NCBI RefSeq assembly: GCF_014650915.1
Contig: NZ_BMVW01000003.1
Coordinates: forward strand, 574,424-638,423
Length of the DNA: 64,000 nucleotides
Direction: 5' to 3'
DNA from: Streptomyces poonensis
Lineage (GTDB): Bacteria; Actinomycetota; Actinomycetes; Streptomycetales; Streptomycetaceae
The notes beneath the pieces are model-generated. The model had not been told where the DNA came from, made no database searches, and saw nothing but the letters and a program-made list of their open reading frames with translations. The translations under genes and the position numbers were made by a program. Below, piece by piece: positions 46,792 through 55,396 of the stretch (positions are counted from its first letter, which is position 1; the number at the start of each line of letters is the position of its first letter).

Positions 46792-47766
46792 GTGAAGCTC
46801 GATGACATGTCCCTGATAATTCATCCTGCCGGACGCGACGAAGCCCTCCGCGTTGTGCTCGAAGATCTGCGGATGGGCCACTGGCATTCGACCAGGGACC
46901 TGCTGGCCCGCACAGGCGACGACTGGGCTCTGCGCACGGCGCGCAGTCAGGTGATCGCCTGCGTGGACCTCGACGCCGAGAACGTCCGCGCATGGCGCCA
47001 GGAAGAACCCCACCATCCCGACGCCCTGATGCTGTGGGCGCGCACCCTCACCGAGGGCGTGCTCACCGCGGGCCGCCGCGGGACGGTGCCGTACGACGTG
47101 GTGGAGCGGGCACGGCGTGCGTGTGGGAACGCGTCCCAGGCCTACCCCGCCGATCCTGTGCCCTGGGTGTGCCAGCTGGCCCTTACCGCGCTCGACACGG
47201 ACCCGATGAACCCCCACCGCCCCCACCACTGGGGACGGACGCAGGACCCGATGCTGCCCCGCGGCCCATGGCAGCTCCTGGACCAGGTCCACGCGCGCCA
47301 CCCCGAGGGCTCGCGTGAGGCGTTCCTGCGCATGTACCAGTGCCTGCACGCCCGCAGATACGGAGCGCTCGACTTCGCCTGCTGGGCCAACCAGGTCGCC
47401 CCCGAGGGCTCCCCAGTGCTGCCGCTCGTGCTGCACGCCTACGCCGCGCTCGCCCGGGAACGGCTGGGAAACGGGCAGATCGGCAACACCCTGGGCTTCT
47501 GGCAGGACAGCCAGGTCGTCTACTACACCGAGCGCGCACGCGACCACTGGTTCCGCAAGCTGAGCGACCCGGAAGCCGCGCCCCTGACCGACCTCAACCA
47601 CCTGGCGTACGCCCTGTCGGCCACCGGCCTGTCCGGCGCGGCGGAGGTGTTCGAGGCGATCGGCCCCTACGCCACCCCCGCCCCCTGGGAGGGCCTAAGC
47701 ATCGGCGGCGACTGGATCCACGACTTCCACACCGCGCGCCGGGGCGCGCTACGGCGGTGGAGATGA
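46792..47766 (+). CDS. Hypothetical helical-repeat protein, 324 aa
   Basis: Starts at GTG 46792 with GGGGGAGG 8 bases upstream. The sequence is helical and rich in Ala, Trp and His (HWHSTRDLLARTGDDWALRT, YPADPVPWVCQLALTALDTD, MYQCLHARRYGALDFACWAN), consistent with TPR-like repeats, and ends in GGDWIHDFHTARRGALRRWR. No signal peptide or membrane span. I do not recognise a family; proteins of similar look occur beside Streptomyces RiPP and transporter genes. The permease follows 75 bases downstream on the same strand and may be cotranscribed. Confidence 0.7.
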   Translation: MKLDDMSLIIHPAGRDEALRVVLEDLRMGHWHSTRDLLARTGDDWALRTARSQVIACVDLDAENVRAWRQEEPHHPDALMLWARTLTEGVLTAGRRGTVPYDVVERARRACGNASQAYPADPVPWVCQLALTALDTDPMNPHRPHHWGRTQDPMLPRGPWQLLDQVHARHPEGSREAFLRMYQCLHARRYGALDFACWANQVAPEGSPVLPLVLHAYAALARERLGNGQIGNTLGFWQDSQVVYYTERARDHWFRKLSDPEAAPLTDLNHLAYALSATGLSGAAEVFEAIGPYATPAPWEGLSIGGDWIHDFHTARRGALRRWR

Positions 47767-47840
47767 CCCGCAGCCGAGCACCCCCGAGCCCCCACGTGTC
47801 CGCCCCTGTCACTCCCCATCCACATGCGAGGAAAACCACG

Positions 47841-49361
47841 GTGTCCGCGAGACGAATGTCTGCCCCGTACAGCGACGACCCGACCGACGACGGCGTTCTG
47901 CAGGCGCTCGGCTACAAGCCGGTCCTGGCCCGCCGGATGAGTGGCTTCGGCAACTACGCCATCTCGTTCAGCGTGATCTGCCCGCTGGCCGGCTGCCTGA
48001 CGTTGTTCGGGTTCGGCCTGAACACCGGCGGCCCGGCCGTCATGATGTGGGGCTGGGTCATCATCGGATTCCTGACCCTCCTGGTGGCCCTGTCCCTGGC
48101 GGAGGTCACGTCCGCCTACCCCACGTCCGGCGGCCTGTACTACATGGCCCACCAGCTCGGCGGGCCCCGATGGGGCTGGTTCACCGGCTGGTTCAACCTG
48201 CTCGGCCTGCTCGGCGCCATCGCCGGCATCGACTACGGATGCGCACTGTTCGTCGGTGCGTTCGCCAACTTGCAGTGGGGCATCACACCGACACCCGAGC
48301 TGACCATGTGGATCTTCGCGGGCATCCTGCTGCTGCACGGGACGCTGAACACAGCCGGCGTGCGGCTGGCCTCCATATTGAACAGCATCAGCGTGTGGTG
48401 GCAGGTGTGCGGCGTCGCCCTCATCATCGGCGCACTGAGCCTGGCGCCGGCCGAGCACCAGGACGTGAGCTTCGTCTTCGGGCAGTTCGAGAACGGCACG
48501 GGTTTCAGCTCCGCCGTCTACGTGTGCATGATCGGCAGCCTCCTGGCCGCGTACACGTTCTGCGGATACGACGCCAGCTCGCACCTGTCGGAGGAGACCA
48601 AGAATGCGCAGATCGCCGCGCCTCGCGGCATGGTCCGCTCCGTGTGGACCGCCTGGATCGTCGGGTTCCTGCTGCTGGCCGGCCTGCTCTTCGCCATCCA
48701 GGACTACGCCGGCACCGTCGCCACCGCGACCGGTGTGCCGCCCGCCCAGATCATGCTCGACGTCCTCGGCGCGACCACCACCAAGCTCCTGCTGCTCGTC
48801 GTCATCGTGGCGCAGCTGTTCTGCGGCAACGCGGAGACGGCGGCCGCGTCCCGCATGGTGTACGCGTTCTCCCGGGACGGGGCCCTGCCCGGCTCGCACC
48901 TGTGGCGGCGCGTCAACCGCAACAGCACACCCGTGGCCGCGGTATGGGCCTCCGTCGGTGTCGCCCTGCTGATCGCACTGCCCAGCCTGTACTCGCCGAC
49001 CGCCTACGCGGCCGTCACCGCGATCAACGTCATCGGCATCACCCCGGCCTACATCATCCCCGTCTATCTGCGGCGCCGGCACTCCGCCCGCTTCACGCCC
49101 GGCCCGTGGACTCTGGGCCGATGGAGCGGACCGATCGGCTGGACGGCCGTCGCCTACGTCATCGTCATCACGATCGTGTTCTGCCTGCCACAAGCCTCGC
49201 CCATCACCGTCAGCAGCTTCAACTACGCCGGCGTCACCGCGCTCGCCATGATCATCCTGGCGGCGGCGATGTGGAAGGTCCGCGGCAAGAGCCAGAACTA
49301 CAAGGTGCCGACCCTCGGCAACATCGACGAGCAGACCGAATTCACCAGGAGCGTCCTGTGA
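47841..49361 (+). CDS. APC superfamily amino acid/amine permease
   Basis: 506 aa with about 12 membrane segments. The N-terminal ALGYKPVLARRMSGFGNYAI and FSVICPLAGCLTLFGFGL, then EVTSAYPTSGGLYYMAHQLG and the conserved YTFCGYDASSHLSEETKNAQ are typical of the amino acid/choline/GABA permease subfamily. GTG 47841 is preferred, with GAGGA 8 bases upstream. The nearby glutamine-synthetase-like ligase suggests an amine or amino-acid substrate that is then gamma-glutamylated; that link is an inference. A strong hairpin follows 58 bases after the stop. Confidence 0.87.
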   Translation: MSARRMSAPYSDDPTDDGVLQALGYKPVLARRMSGFGNYAISFSVICPLAGCLTLFGFGLNTGGPAVMMWGWVIIGFLTLLVALSLAEVTSAYPTSGGLYYMAHQLGGPRWGWFTGWFNLLGLLGAIAGIDYGCALFVGAFANLQWGITPTPELTMWIFAGILLLHGTLNTAGVRLASILNSISVWWQVCGVALIIGALSLAPAEHQDVSFVFGQFENGTGFSSAVYVCMIGSLLAAYTFCGYDASSHLSEETKNAQIAAPRGMVRSVWTAWIVGFLLLAGLLFAIQDYAGTVATATGVPPAQIMLDVLGATTTKLLLLVVIVAQLFCGNAETAAASRMVYAFSRDGALPGSHLWRRVNRNSTPVAAVWASVGVALLIALPSLYSPTAYAAVTAINVIGITPAYIIPVYLRRRHSARFTPGPWTLGRWSGPIGWTAVAYVIVITIVFCLPQASPITVSSFNYAGVTALAMIILAAAMWKVRGKSQNYKVPTLGNIDEQTEFTRSVL

Positions 49362-49419
49362 CGCCGATCTGGCCAGATCTCCGCATCCGCCCTGCAACGA
49401 CGGGCGGCTGCGGATGAAG

Positions 49420-49459
49420 GGTGGGGGGAGGCCACCCTTCCCTCGGGCCTCCCCCCACC
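49420..49459 (+). terminator. Strong GC stem-loop after the permease gene
   Basis: GGTGGGGGGAGGCC (49420-49433) is perfectly complementary to GGCCTCCCCCCACC (49446-49459) with a 12-base loop. There is no U-tract. Placement 58 bases downstream of the permease stop and before the next gene favours a terminator. Confidence 0.75.
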
Positions 49460-49576
49460 TCTGCGCTCCGTCCCGCCGCCCATCGGGGCGTCACACCCCG
49501 GGCGGCGGGGCGGTCCGAGCGGGCACGTCGGCTCGCCGCACAGCAACCCCAGCTCACGATTTCAGACGGGATCCTC

Positions 49577-50398
49577 GTGTTCTGCACCGTCCTCGACGAC
49601 ACCCAGCGCAACTCCGAGCTCAAGGAGAGCATCGAGCAGCTGCTGATCATCGTGGCGCCGCACGTACGGCAGCTGACAGGTCTGCCCGCCCCGTCGAACG
49701 AGGTCCGCTTCCGCCTGCTGGAGCCGAAGGCGTGGCGGCACGAGTGCGGGCAGCACACTCGCCGCGTCCTGGACCGCGATCGCGCCAACCTCGACCTTGT
49801 TCTCACGCCCGAACAGCTGGAGGGTGCCGACATCGCCGTCAAGATCACCGGCTTCCTACCGGCTGTGATCTGGCCGCTGTTCTCCGCCCTGACCGTGGAG
49901 GCCGGTGACGGCGGCAGCGAGACGATCATCGCCCCCCGGGCACTGCACCACACCGGCCTGGTCGATGAGGCGCCGCTGCTCTGCCAATTGGTCGCCCACG
50001 AACTCACTCACCACTTCCAAGCCGTCGCCGGAGCACCGTGGCGCACGCTCTTCCCCCGTGAGCGCCGTATCTGCCCCCGCGGTGCCGTAACCCTGGTGAA
50101 GGGGCACGCCCACTGGGTTGCACAGCAGGTCACTTGCCGCGTGTTCGGCAGGCCGGTCGACCACCATGAGCACGCCCACCGCTCTCTGCGATACCAGCTC
50201 GCCAAAGGCGTATGCCACCTCCCGCTCTTCGCCGGCGTGAGGCACGACGCCTACCTGCGCGGGGTGGCCTTCGTCCACCACGTCGTCCATGAGCGCGGCA
50301 CAGACCCGATCAACCGCGCCTGGAACGATCACACGCTGCTGCCCACCGCCGACGAAATCAGCGACCCCGGTGCATGGATCCGCCGCACCGCCGCCTGA
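49577..50398 (+). CDS. Zincin-type (HExxHH) metalloprotease-like protein
   Basis: 273 aa from GTG 49577 (GGGA 5 bases upstream); a longer frame would start inside the terminator hairpin, so it was rejected. The motif CQLVAHELTHHFQAVAG is a textbook HExxH zinc site, and a downstream VKGHAHWVAQQVTCRVFG and HDAYLRGVAFVHHVVHERG supply His/Glu candidates for the third ligand. There is no signal peptide, so it works in the cytoplasm. The exporter of the lanthipeptide cluster has no peptidase domain, so this is a candidate leader peptidase or regulator protease; that is context only. Family beyond 'zincin' not recognised. Confidence 0.7.
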   Translation: MFCTVLDDTQRNSELKESIEQLLIIVAPHVRQLTGLPAPSNEVRFRLLEPKAWRHECGQHTRRVLDRDRANLDLVLTPEQLEGADIAVKITGFLPAVIWPLFSALTVEAGDGGSETIIAPRALHHTGLVDEAPLLCQLVAHELTHHFQAVAGAPWRTLFPRERRICPRGAVTLVKGHAHWVAQQVTCRVFGRPVDHHEHAHRSLRYQLAKGVCHLPLFAGVRHDAYLRGVAFVHHVVHERGTDPINRAWNDHTLLPTADEISDPGAWIRRTAA

Positions 50399-50435
50399 CC
50401 CAGCCGCACGCCCACTCTTACCAAGGACTCGCGAG

Positions 50436-51815
50436 ATGACCACCCACAACGAAGCGCAGCCGTCGACTCCAACCGGCATGATCACCCTGGACGGCCTTGA
50501 GAACTGGGTCGACGAGGGACTCATTACGACTGTGCTGCCCGTCCTGCCGGACATGGGCGGGAACCTGCGCGGCAAGCGCTTGGCCGCAGGCAAGTTCATG
50601 CAGGCAGCCTCCCAGCCAGGACGCCCGGTGGCGGAGGCATGCGCGTACGTCCTGGCCACAGACATCGATATGAGCCCCGCCCAGGACTACGACCTGACCA
50701 GTTGGATGGCCGGGTTTCAGGACATCGCCGCGATGCCGGACCTGGGCACACTGCGCGTCCTGCGCCACCAGTCCGGTACCGCGCTCGTCCACTGCGACGC
50801 CGCCCACCCCGGCGGGCAGCCCGTACCGGTGGCACCCCGGCACCTGCTGCGTCAGCAGCTCGACGCGCTCACCAGCGAGCACGGCGTCGAGCTGCGCGCG
50901 GGCCTGGAGAACGAAGTGGTCCTCTACGACGCGACCACCCTGCGCCCGGTCACCCAGCACAATCTCGACTACGCGCTGCAGCACCCCCGCGCCCTCACCG
51001 ATTTCTTCACCCAGCTGGAGCGGGCGCTGGCCTTCTCCGCCACGCCCGCGGAGTCCGTGAAGACCGAGGGAGCGCCCGGCCAGATCGAGGTGGCGTTCCC
51101 CTACGGGCCGGCCATGAGGGCGTGCGACGACTACACCGTCTACAAGCACCTGCTGAAGGAGATAGCCGGCGAGCACGGCATGCTGCCCACCTTCATGGCC
51201 GCCCCGCAGACGGGCACCGCCAGCGGCCTCCACGTGCACGTCTCCCTCTGGCAGGGTGACGAGCCGGCGTTCGCCGCCACCGGCCCTGCGGAGTTGCCCG
51301 AGGCTATGCGGCACGCCATCGCGGGACTGCTCGCCGCACTCCCCGACCTCGCGCCGCTGTACGCGCCGAACCCCAACAGCTACCGCCGGTACCAGCCGTA
51401 CTCCTTCGCACCCACGCACTACACCTGGGGAGTCGACAACCGGACCTGCGCGATCCGGGTCACTGGCCACGGCGCGGGCGCCCACCTGGAGGTACGGCTG
51501 CCCGGCGCCGACGCCAATCCCTACCTGGCTGTCGCTGCCGTCTGCGCGGGCATCAACTACGGCCTGGCCCACAAGATGGATCCGCCCGAGCCGTGGACCG
51601 GCGACGGCTATGAGGCCGAAGCGGGCAAGGGAGTAGTGCCCGTCCCCAGCAGCCTCACCACCGCAGCGCGGGCCCTGGAATCGAGCAGCATCGCCAACAA
51701 GTACTTCGGCAGAGACGTCGTCACGCACTACGCCACGGCGGCATACCAGGAGGTCATGACGCTGGGCCGGCTTGTGCCGGACACGGAGATCAACCGCTAC
51801 CGGGAACGGATCTGA
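50436..51815 (+). CDS. Glutamine synthetase family ligase (gamma-glutamylpolyamine synthetase-like)
   Basis: 459 aa. Catalytic-fold motifs: AGLENEVVLYDATT, SVKTEGAPGQIEVAFPYGPA, ASGLHVHVSLWQGDEPAFAA, YQPYSFAPTHYTWGVDNRTC and AHLEVRLPGADANPYLAVAA. Sequence and length match GlnA-like enzymes that ligate glutamate to polyamines or other amines rather than true GS, which has a different N-terminus and adenylylation loop. It starts 37 bases after the zincin gene and ends 160 bases before the lanthipeptide precursor. It may detoxify or assimilate an amine imported by the permease, or serve the RiPP pathway; the sequence cannot decide. Confidence 0.83.
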   Translation: MTTHNEAQPSTPTGMITLDGLENWVDEGLITTVLPVLPDMGGNLRGKRLAAGKFMQAASQPGRPVAEACAYVLATDIDMSPAQDYDLTSWMAGFQDIAAMPDLGTLRVLRHQSGTALVHCDAAHPGGQPVPVAPRHLLRQQLDALTSEHGVELRAGLENEVVLYDATTLRPVTQHNLDYALQHPRALTDFFTQLERALAFSATPAESVKTEGAPGQIEVAFPYGPAMRACDDYTVYKHLLKEIAGEHGMLPTFMAAPQTGTASGLHVHVSLWQGDEPAFAATGPAELPEAMRHAIAGLLAALPDLAPLYAPNPNSYRRYQPYSFAPTHYTWGVDNRTCAIRVTGHGAGAHLEVRLPGADANPYLAVAAVCAGINYGLAHKMDPPEPWTGDGYEAEAGKGVVPVPSSLTTAARALESSSIANKYFGRDVVTHYATAAYQEVMTLGRLVPDTEINRYRERI

Positions 51816-51975
51816 CCGACCGGGCCGGGCCGCGCCCAGATGCCGGTTACCGGCCCGGCCGCCATGCCCTCTCGCACCACCGGACAGCCCCACGGCGACA
51901 TGGGCCAAAAACTCCCGGACCCCGTCTCAGGGCCCGGGCCGTGCACCATCAACGACTGCCCCAAGGAGGCACCGC

Positions 51976-52164
51976 ATGACCATCCAGTTGGAGCGTCCGA
52001 TCGCGCCCACGCAGCCCGACGCTGAGGCCGTCCACGACGCCACCGACCCGTTCAACCTCGACATCACCTTCATCGAGGGGACGCCGGCGACCGAGACAGT
52101 CCTGATGTGCAGCACCGGCGACACCTGCGGCAGCTCCTGCCCGAGCGCCTGCGTCACCTCGTAA
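51976..52164 (+). CDS. lanA: FxLD-type class I lanthipeptide precursor
   Basis: 62 aa. AAGGAGG lies 6 bases before the ATG. The leader MTIQLERPIAPTQPDAEAVH continues to the FNLD box at residues 26-29, the hallmark of FxLD lanthipeptides and a LanB recognition element. The core region near the C-terminus is CSTGDTCGSSCPSACVTS (45-62), with Cys at 45, 51, 55 and 59 and Ser/Thr at 46, 47, 50, 53, 54, 57, 61, 62: enough for up to four thioether rings. Asp49 in GDTC is the only core Asp and the expected target of the clustered PIMT-like methyltransferase. The exact cleavage site is not determined. Confidence 0.9.
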   Translation: MTIQLERPIAPTQPDAEAVHDATDPFNLDITFIEGTPATETVLMCSTGDTCGSSCPSACVTS

Positions 52165-52248
52165 AACCCGAGGCAACTCGGCACTGCGGGCCGGACGGGG
52201 CTGACCCGGCCGGCCCGCACACCCCCGCCTACCAAGAAAGGAGTGGTG

Positions 52249-54288
52249 ATGACACGCGCACGACACCGCCTGTACCGGGGCACCGGGCAAGGGATGCTGC
52301 GCGCAGCAGTGAGCGTCGATGAGCCGGTCATGGCGCCGTGGCCGGGGCGCTCGGCCTCGCTCGACGACTGGCGTGTGTGGCTGGGCACCGTGTGGGCCGA
52401 CGAGACCTTCCGGCAGGCCGTAGGCAGTGCCAGCCCGGACCTGGCCGGCCAGGTGCAGGCGATCCTCGGCGGCCGGGCCCCGAAGCTGCGCCGCGTGCGC
52501 CGGGCGGCACTGGCCACGGCCCGGTACGCGATCCGGTACGCGCGCCGCTCCACTCCGTACGGCCTCTTCGCGGGCGTCGCCATGATCGAGTTCGGGGACA
52601 CGGCGAACATCCGCTTCGGGGACCGGCACCAGGCCGTCACCCGCCCCGATCCGGTGGCACTCGACGAGGCGATCAGCGCCTGGGAGGCGGACGCCACCCG
52701 GATGACCGATGTCGACGTGTGCGTCCATCCCCTTGCCCAGCAGCGCGACGGACATGTCTGCGTGCCGTCCGAGGGCGACGCCGAGTTCCGCCTCGCGCTG
52801 AGCAGCCCCGCGCTCAGGTTCGTGCTCGACGCAGCTCACGCCCCCATCCGCTACTCCGTCTTGGCGGACAAGCTCGCCGCCGAGTTCCCCACCACCGCCG
52901 AAGGCGCCCGTATCCAGCTCCTCGGAGAGCTTCTTCGGGTACGGCTGCTGCGGTCGTCGCTGCGTGCCCCCGCCACCGTCGTCGACCCCGCCGAAGCCTT
53001 ACCGCCCGCTCTGCGCGCACAGGTGCGCGATCTCGCGACGGTTGCCGATCTGCGGCTCGATGCCACGGTGCAACTGCCGCAGGCAGTCCTGACCGAGGCT
53101 GAGACGGCCGCGACCGTCCTGGCCCGGCTCGCCACGCACCCAAACGGCACTCCGGCCTGGTGCCGCTGGATCGAGCAGTTCACCGACCGATACGGCGAGA
53201 ACACTGCGGTTCCCGTCGAGGTGGCGACCGACGCCGAGCGAGGCGTCGGCTTCCCGGACGGCTTCGTCAAGATGGTCGAGCCGCCCCGCCCGATGTCCCG
53301 CCGCGACCGGCTACTGCTGGAGCTGGCCGGAACCGCGGCCGTCGCCGGCGCCCGCTCGGTGCCCCTGACCGGCGCGATGATCGAGGAGCTGGAGGCGGTG
53401 GGTGACAAGCCCCGACTCACCGCACCGCACCTCGAACTGGCCGCCCAGATCCATGCCCCCTCGGCCGAGGCGCTGGAACGCGGGAACTTCCGACTTCAGG
53501 TGGCCACCGTTTCCCGCTCGGCCGGCTCGATGACGGGGCGGTTCTGGCACCTGCTCCCGGAAGCCGGCGTCCCGCACACGGCCCTGCCCACGATGGAGCC
53601 CGGTGCCGAGGTGGCCCAGCTCTCCTTCCACGCAGGACGCGTACCGGCCGACCTGCTCACCCGCGCCCCGCGCGTGCTGCCTCGGATCGTCAGCGTCGGC
53701 GAGTTCCGCCACCCCGGTGACGGTGTGCTGTTCCCCGCCGACCTGGCGGTCAGCGTCCGCGACGGCCGCCCGCGCCTGGTGGAGATCGCCACCGGCACCC
53801 ACCTGGAACTCCTGGCGCCGACAGCGATCAACTTCCTCTGGAACAACTACACGCCGCCGATGGCCCGCTTCCTCGGCGAGATCAGCCGGGCCACCGCACC
53901 CCAGGTGACCTGGTTCGACTGGGGCGTGGCCTGGGCCCTGCCCTTCACCCCGGCGCTCACCTACCGACGGTCCGTCCTCACGGCCGCGCGCTGGAAGGTG
54001 CGCGCCCGGGATTTACCCGGCCGGACCACGGCCTTGAAGGAGTGGGCCGAGCACCTGCACGCCTGGCGGGACCGGTTGCGGGTGCCCGACCGGGTGCTGC
54101 TGGCCGAGGACGACCAGCAGCTCCCCCTTGACCTCCATCAGGACATGCACCTGGATCTGCTGCGCGCCCACCTGGACGCCAGCCCCATCGGCGTTGCCAC
54201 CCTGCACGAAGCGCCGCCGGCCGACGCCGACAACTGGATCGGCGGCCGGGCTCACAGCCTCGTCCTCCCCCTGGTGGCTCGCGCATGA
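52249..54288 (+). CDS. lanB: Lanthipeptide dehydratase, glutamylation domain (split LanB)
   Basis: 679 aa, matching the N-terminal Lant_dehydr_N part of full-length LanB (about 1000 aa). It would use glutamyl-tRNA to activate core Ser/Thr. Motifs include RRAALATARYAIRYARRSTP, YGLFAGVAMIEFGD and the C-terminal ATGTHLELLAPTAINFLWNN, typical of the family. The elimination domain is absent and is supplied by the fusion protein two genes on. Two TTA codons (positions 52999-53001, Leu251, and 54013-54015, Leu589) suggest dependence on bldA tRNA. AAAGGAG lies 5 bases before ATG 52249. LanC follows with an ATGA overlap. Confidence 0.92.
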   Translation: MTRARHRLYRGTGQGMLRAAVSVDEPVMAPWPGRSASLDDWRVWLGTVWADETFRQAVGSASPDLAGQVQAILGGRAPKLRRVRRAALATARYAIRYARRSTPYGLFAGVAMIEFGDTANIRFGDRHQAVTRPDPVALDEAISAWEADATRMTDVDVCVHPLAQQRDGHVCVPSEGDAEFRLALSSPALRFVLDAAHAPIRYSVLADKLAAEFPTTAEGARIQLLGELLRVRLLRSSLRAPATVVDPAEALPPALRAQVRDLATVADLRLDATVQLPQAVLTEAETAATVLARLATHPNGTPAWCRWIEQFTDRYGENTAVPVEVATDAERGVGFPDGFVKMVEPPRPMSRRDRLLLELAGTAAVAGARSVPLTGAMIEELEAVGDKPRLTAPHLELAAQIHAPSAEALERGNFRLQVATVSRSAGSMTGRFWHLLPEAGVPHTALPTMEPGAEVAQLSFHAGRVPADLLTRAPRVLPRIVSVGEFRHPGDGVLFPADLAVSVRDGRPRLVEIATGTHLELLAPTAINFLWNNYTPPMARFLGEISRATAPQVTWFDWGVAWALPFTPALTYRRSVLTAARWKVRARDLPGRTTALKEWAEHLHAWRDRLRVPDRVLLAEDDQQLPLDLHQDMHLDLLRAHLDASPIGVATLHEAPPADADNWIGGRAHSLVLPLVARA

Positions 54289-55358
54289 CGGCCACGACGC
54301 TCCCGCCCCGTACGCAGGACCTTTCCGAGGGCCCTCTCGGGATCGCGCTGCTGGACATCGAGCGAGGGGACCTGACCGCCGCGCGGCGCCACCTCGCGCA
54401 GGGCATCGCCCACGGCGTGAGTACCGGCGGCAACGCGAGCCTGTTCCACGGAGCCCCGGCGCTGGAGTTCGTGCTCGCCCGTGCCGGACACGCCGGTCCC
54501 GACATACGCGAGGTCGTCGACCGCGTCGTGGACGCACGCCTGGTCGCAGCACGGCGACGGCAGTCCTCCGGGGCACTGCCGGACCTCACGGAATGGGATC
54601 ACATCCGGGGCCTGGCAGGACTGGGCGCGCTGCTCTTGACCCGCCCGGTGCCCTCGACGCGGCTGACGGACGTGCTGCTCTACCTCGTCTCCCTCTCCCA
54701 GCCGGTCTACTCCCAGGGGAAGAGGCTGCCCGGGTGGTGGTCCGCAGTGGGGCCGGGCGGCGAGGAGATGGCCGGCGGGCACAGCAACAACGGCATGGCG
54801 CACGGCATCGCCGGCCCCCTGTCGGTGCTCTCCCTCGCCGCCCGTCACGACGTCCTCGTGCCGGGCCAGCACGAGGCGATCGAGGTCTTCGCCCGCTGGC
54901 TGGACCGGTACGGCGGCCACTACTGGACCACCCGCGCCCACCTGGACGCCGCCGAGCCGCCCGAGCCGGGGCCTGCCCGTCCGTCCTGGTGCTACGGCCG
55001 ACCCGGCATCGCCCGCGCCCAACAGCTTGCCGCGCTCGCCCTGGGCGACCGCGCCCGACGCCAGAGAGCAGAAGACACCGTCGTACGCACGCTCACCGAC
55101 CCCGCTCACCTCGCCCGGATCACCGACGCCACGCTGTGCCACGGCTGGGCAGGCCTGGTGACCCTCGCCCGCGCCGTCGCCGCCGACAGCCCCGCCCCCG
55201 AACGCTTCGCACCGCTGATCAACGACCTGCAGCAGCGCCTGGCCACCGACCTGGACCAACTGTCCAAGCCCGGCTTCATGGAGGGCCGCAGCGGTGCGCG
55301 GCTCGCCCTCGACGGCACGAACGCCACGAACTGGACCAGCGTGCTGCTGATCACCTGA
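54285..55358 (+). CDS. lanC: Lanthionine synthetase C-like cyclase
   Basis: 357 aa. LanC closes thioether rings by adding Cys to dehydroalanine/dehydrobutyrine. Zn ligands are visible: Cys in RPSWCYGRPGIARAQQLA and Cys-His in ATLCHGWAGLVTLARA; the conserved His of NNGMAHGIAGPLSVLSLAA is also present. Length is slightly short for LanC (about 400) but the alpha-toroid repeats appear complete. Its start overlaps lanB by four bases, so both are made together. Confidence 0.92.
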   Translation: MTATTLPPRTQDLSEGPLGIALLDIERGDLTAARRHLAQGIAHGVSTGGNASLFHGAPALEFVLARAGHAGPDIREVVDRVVDARLVAARRRQSSGALPDLTEWDHIRGLAGLGALLLTRPVPSTRLTDVLLYLVSLSQPVYSQGKRLPGWWSAVGPGGEEMAGGHSNNGMAHGIAGPLSVLSLAARHDVLVPGQHEAIEVFARWLDRYGGHYWTTRAHLDAAEPPEPGPARPSWCYGRPGIARAQQLAALALGDRARRQRAEDTVVRTLTDPAHLARITDATLCHGWAGLVTLARAVAADSPAPERFAPLINDLQQRLATDLDQLSKPGFMEGRSGARLALDGTNATNWTSVLLIT

Positions 55359-55396
55359 CCCCGCACCGCCCCCGCTGACAAGGAACGCCCACGCGT

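Noticed and set aside
49421..49576. N-terminal 52-codon extension of the zincin gene
   Set aside because: It would start inside the perfect 14-bp terminator hairpin and is low-complexity; the GTG at 49577 is a better start.
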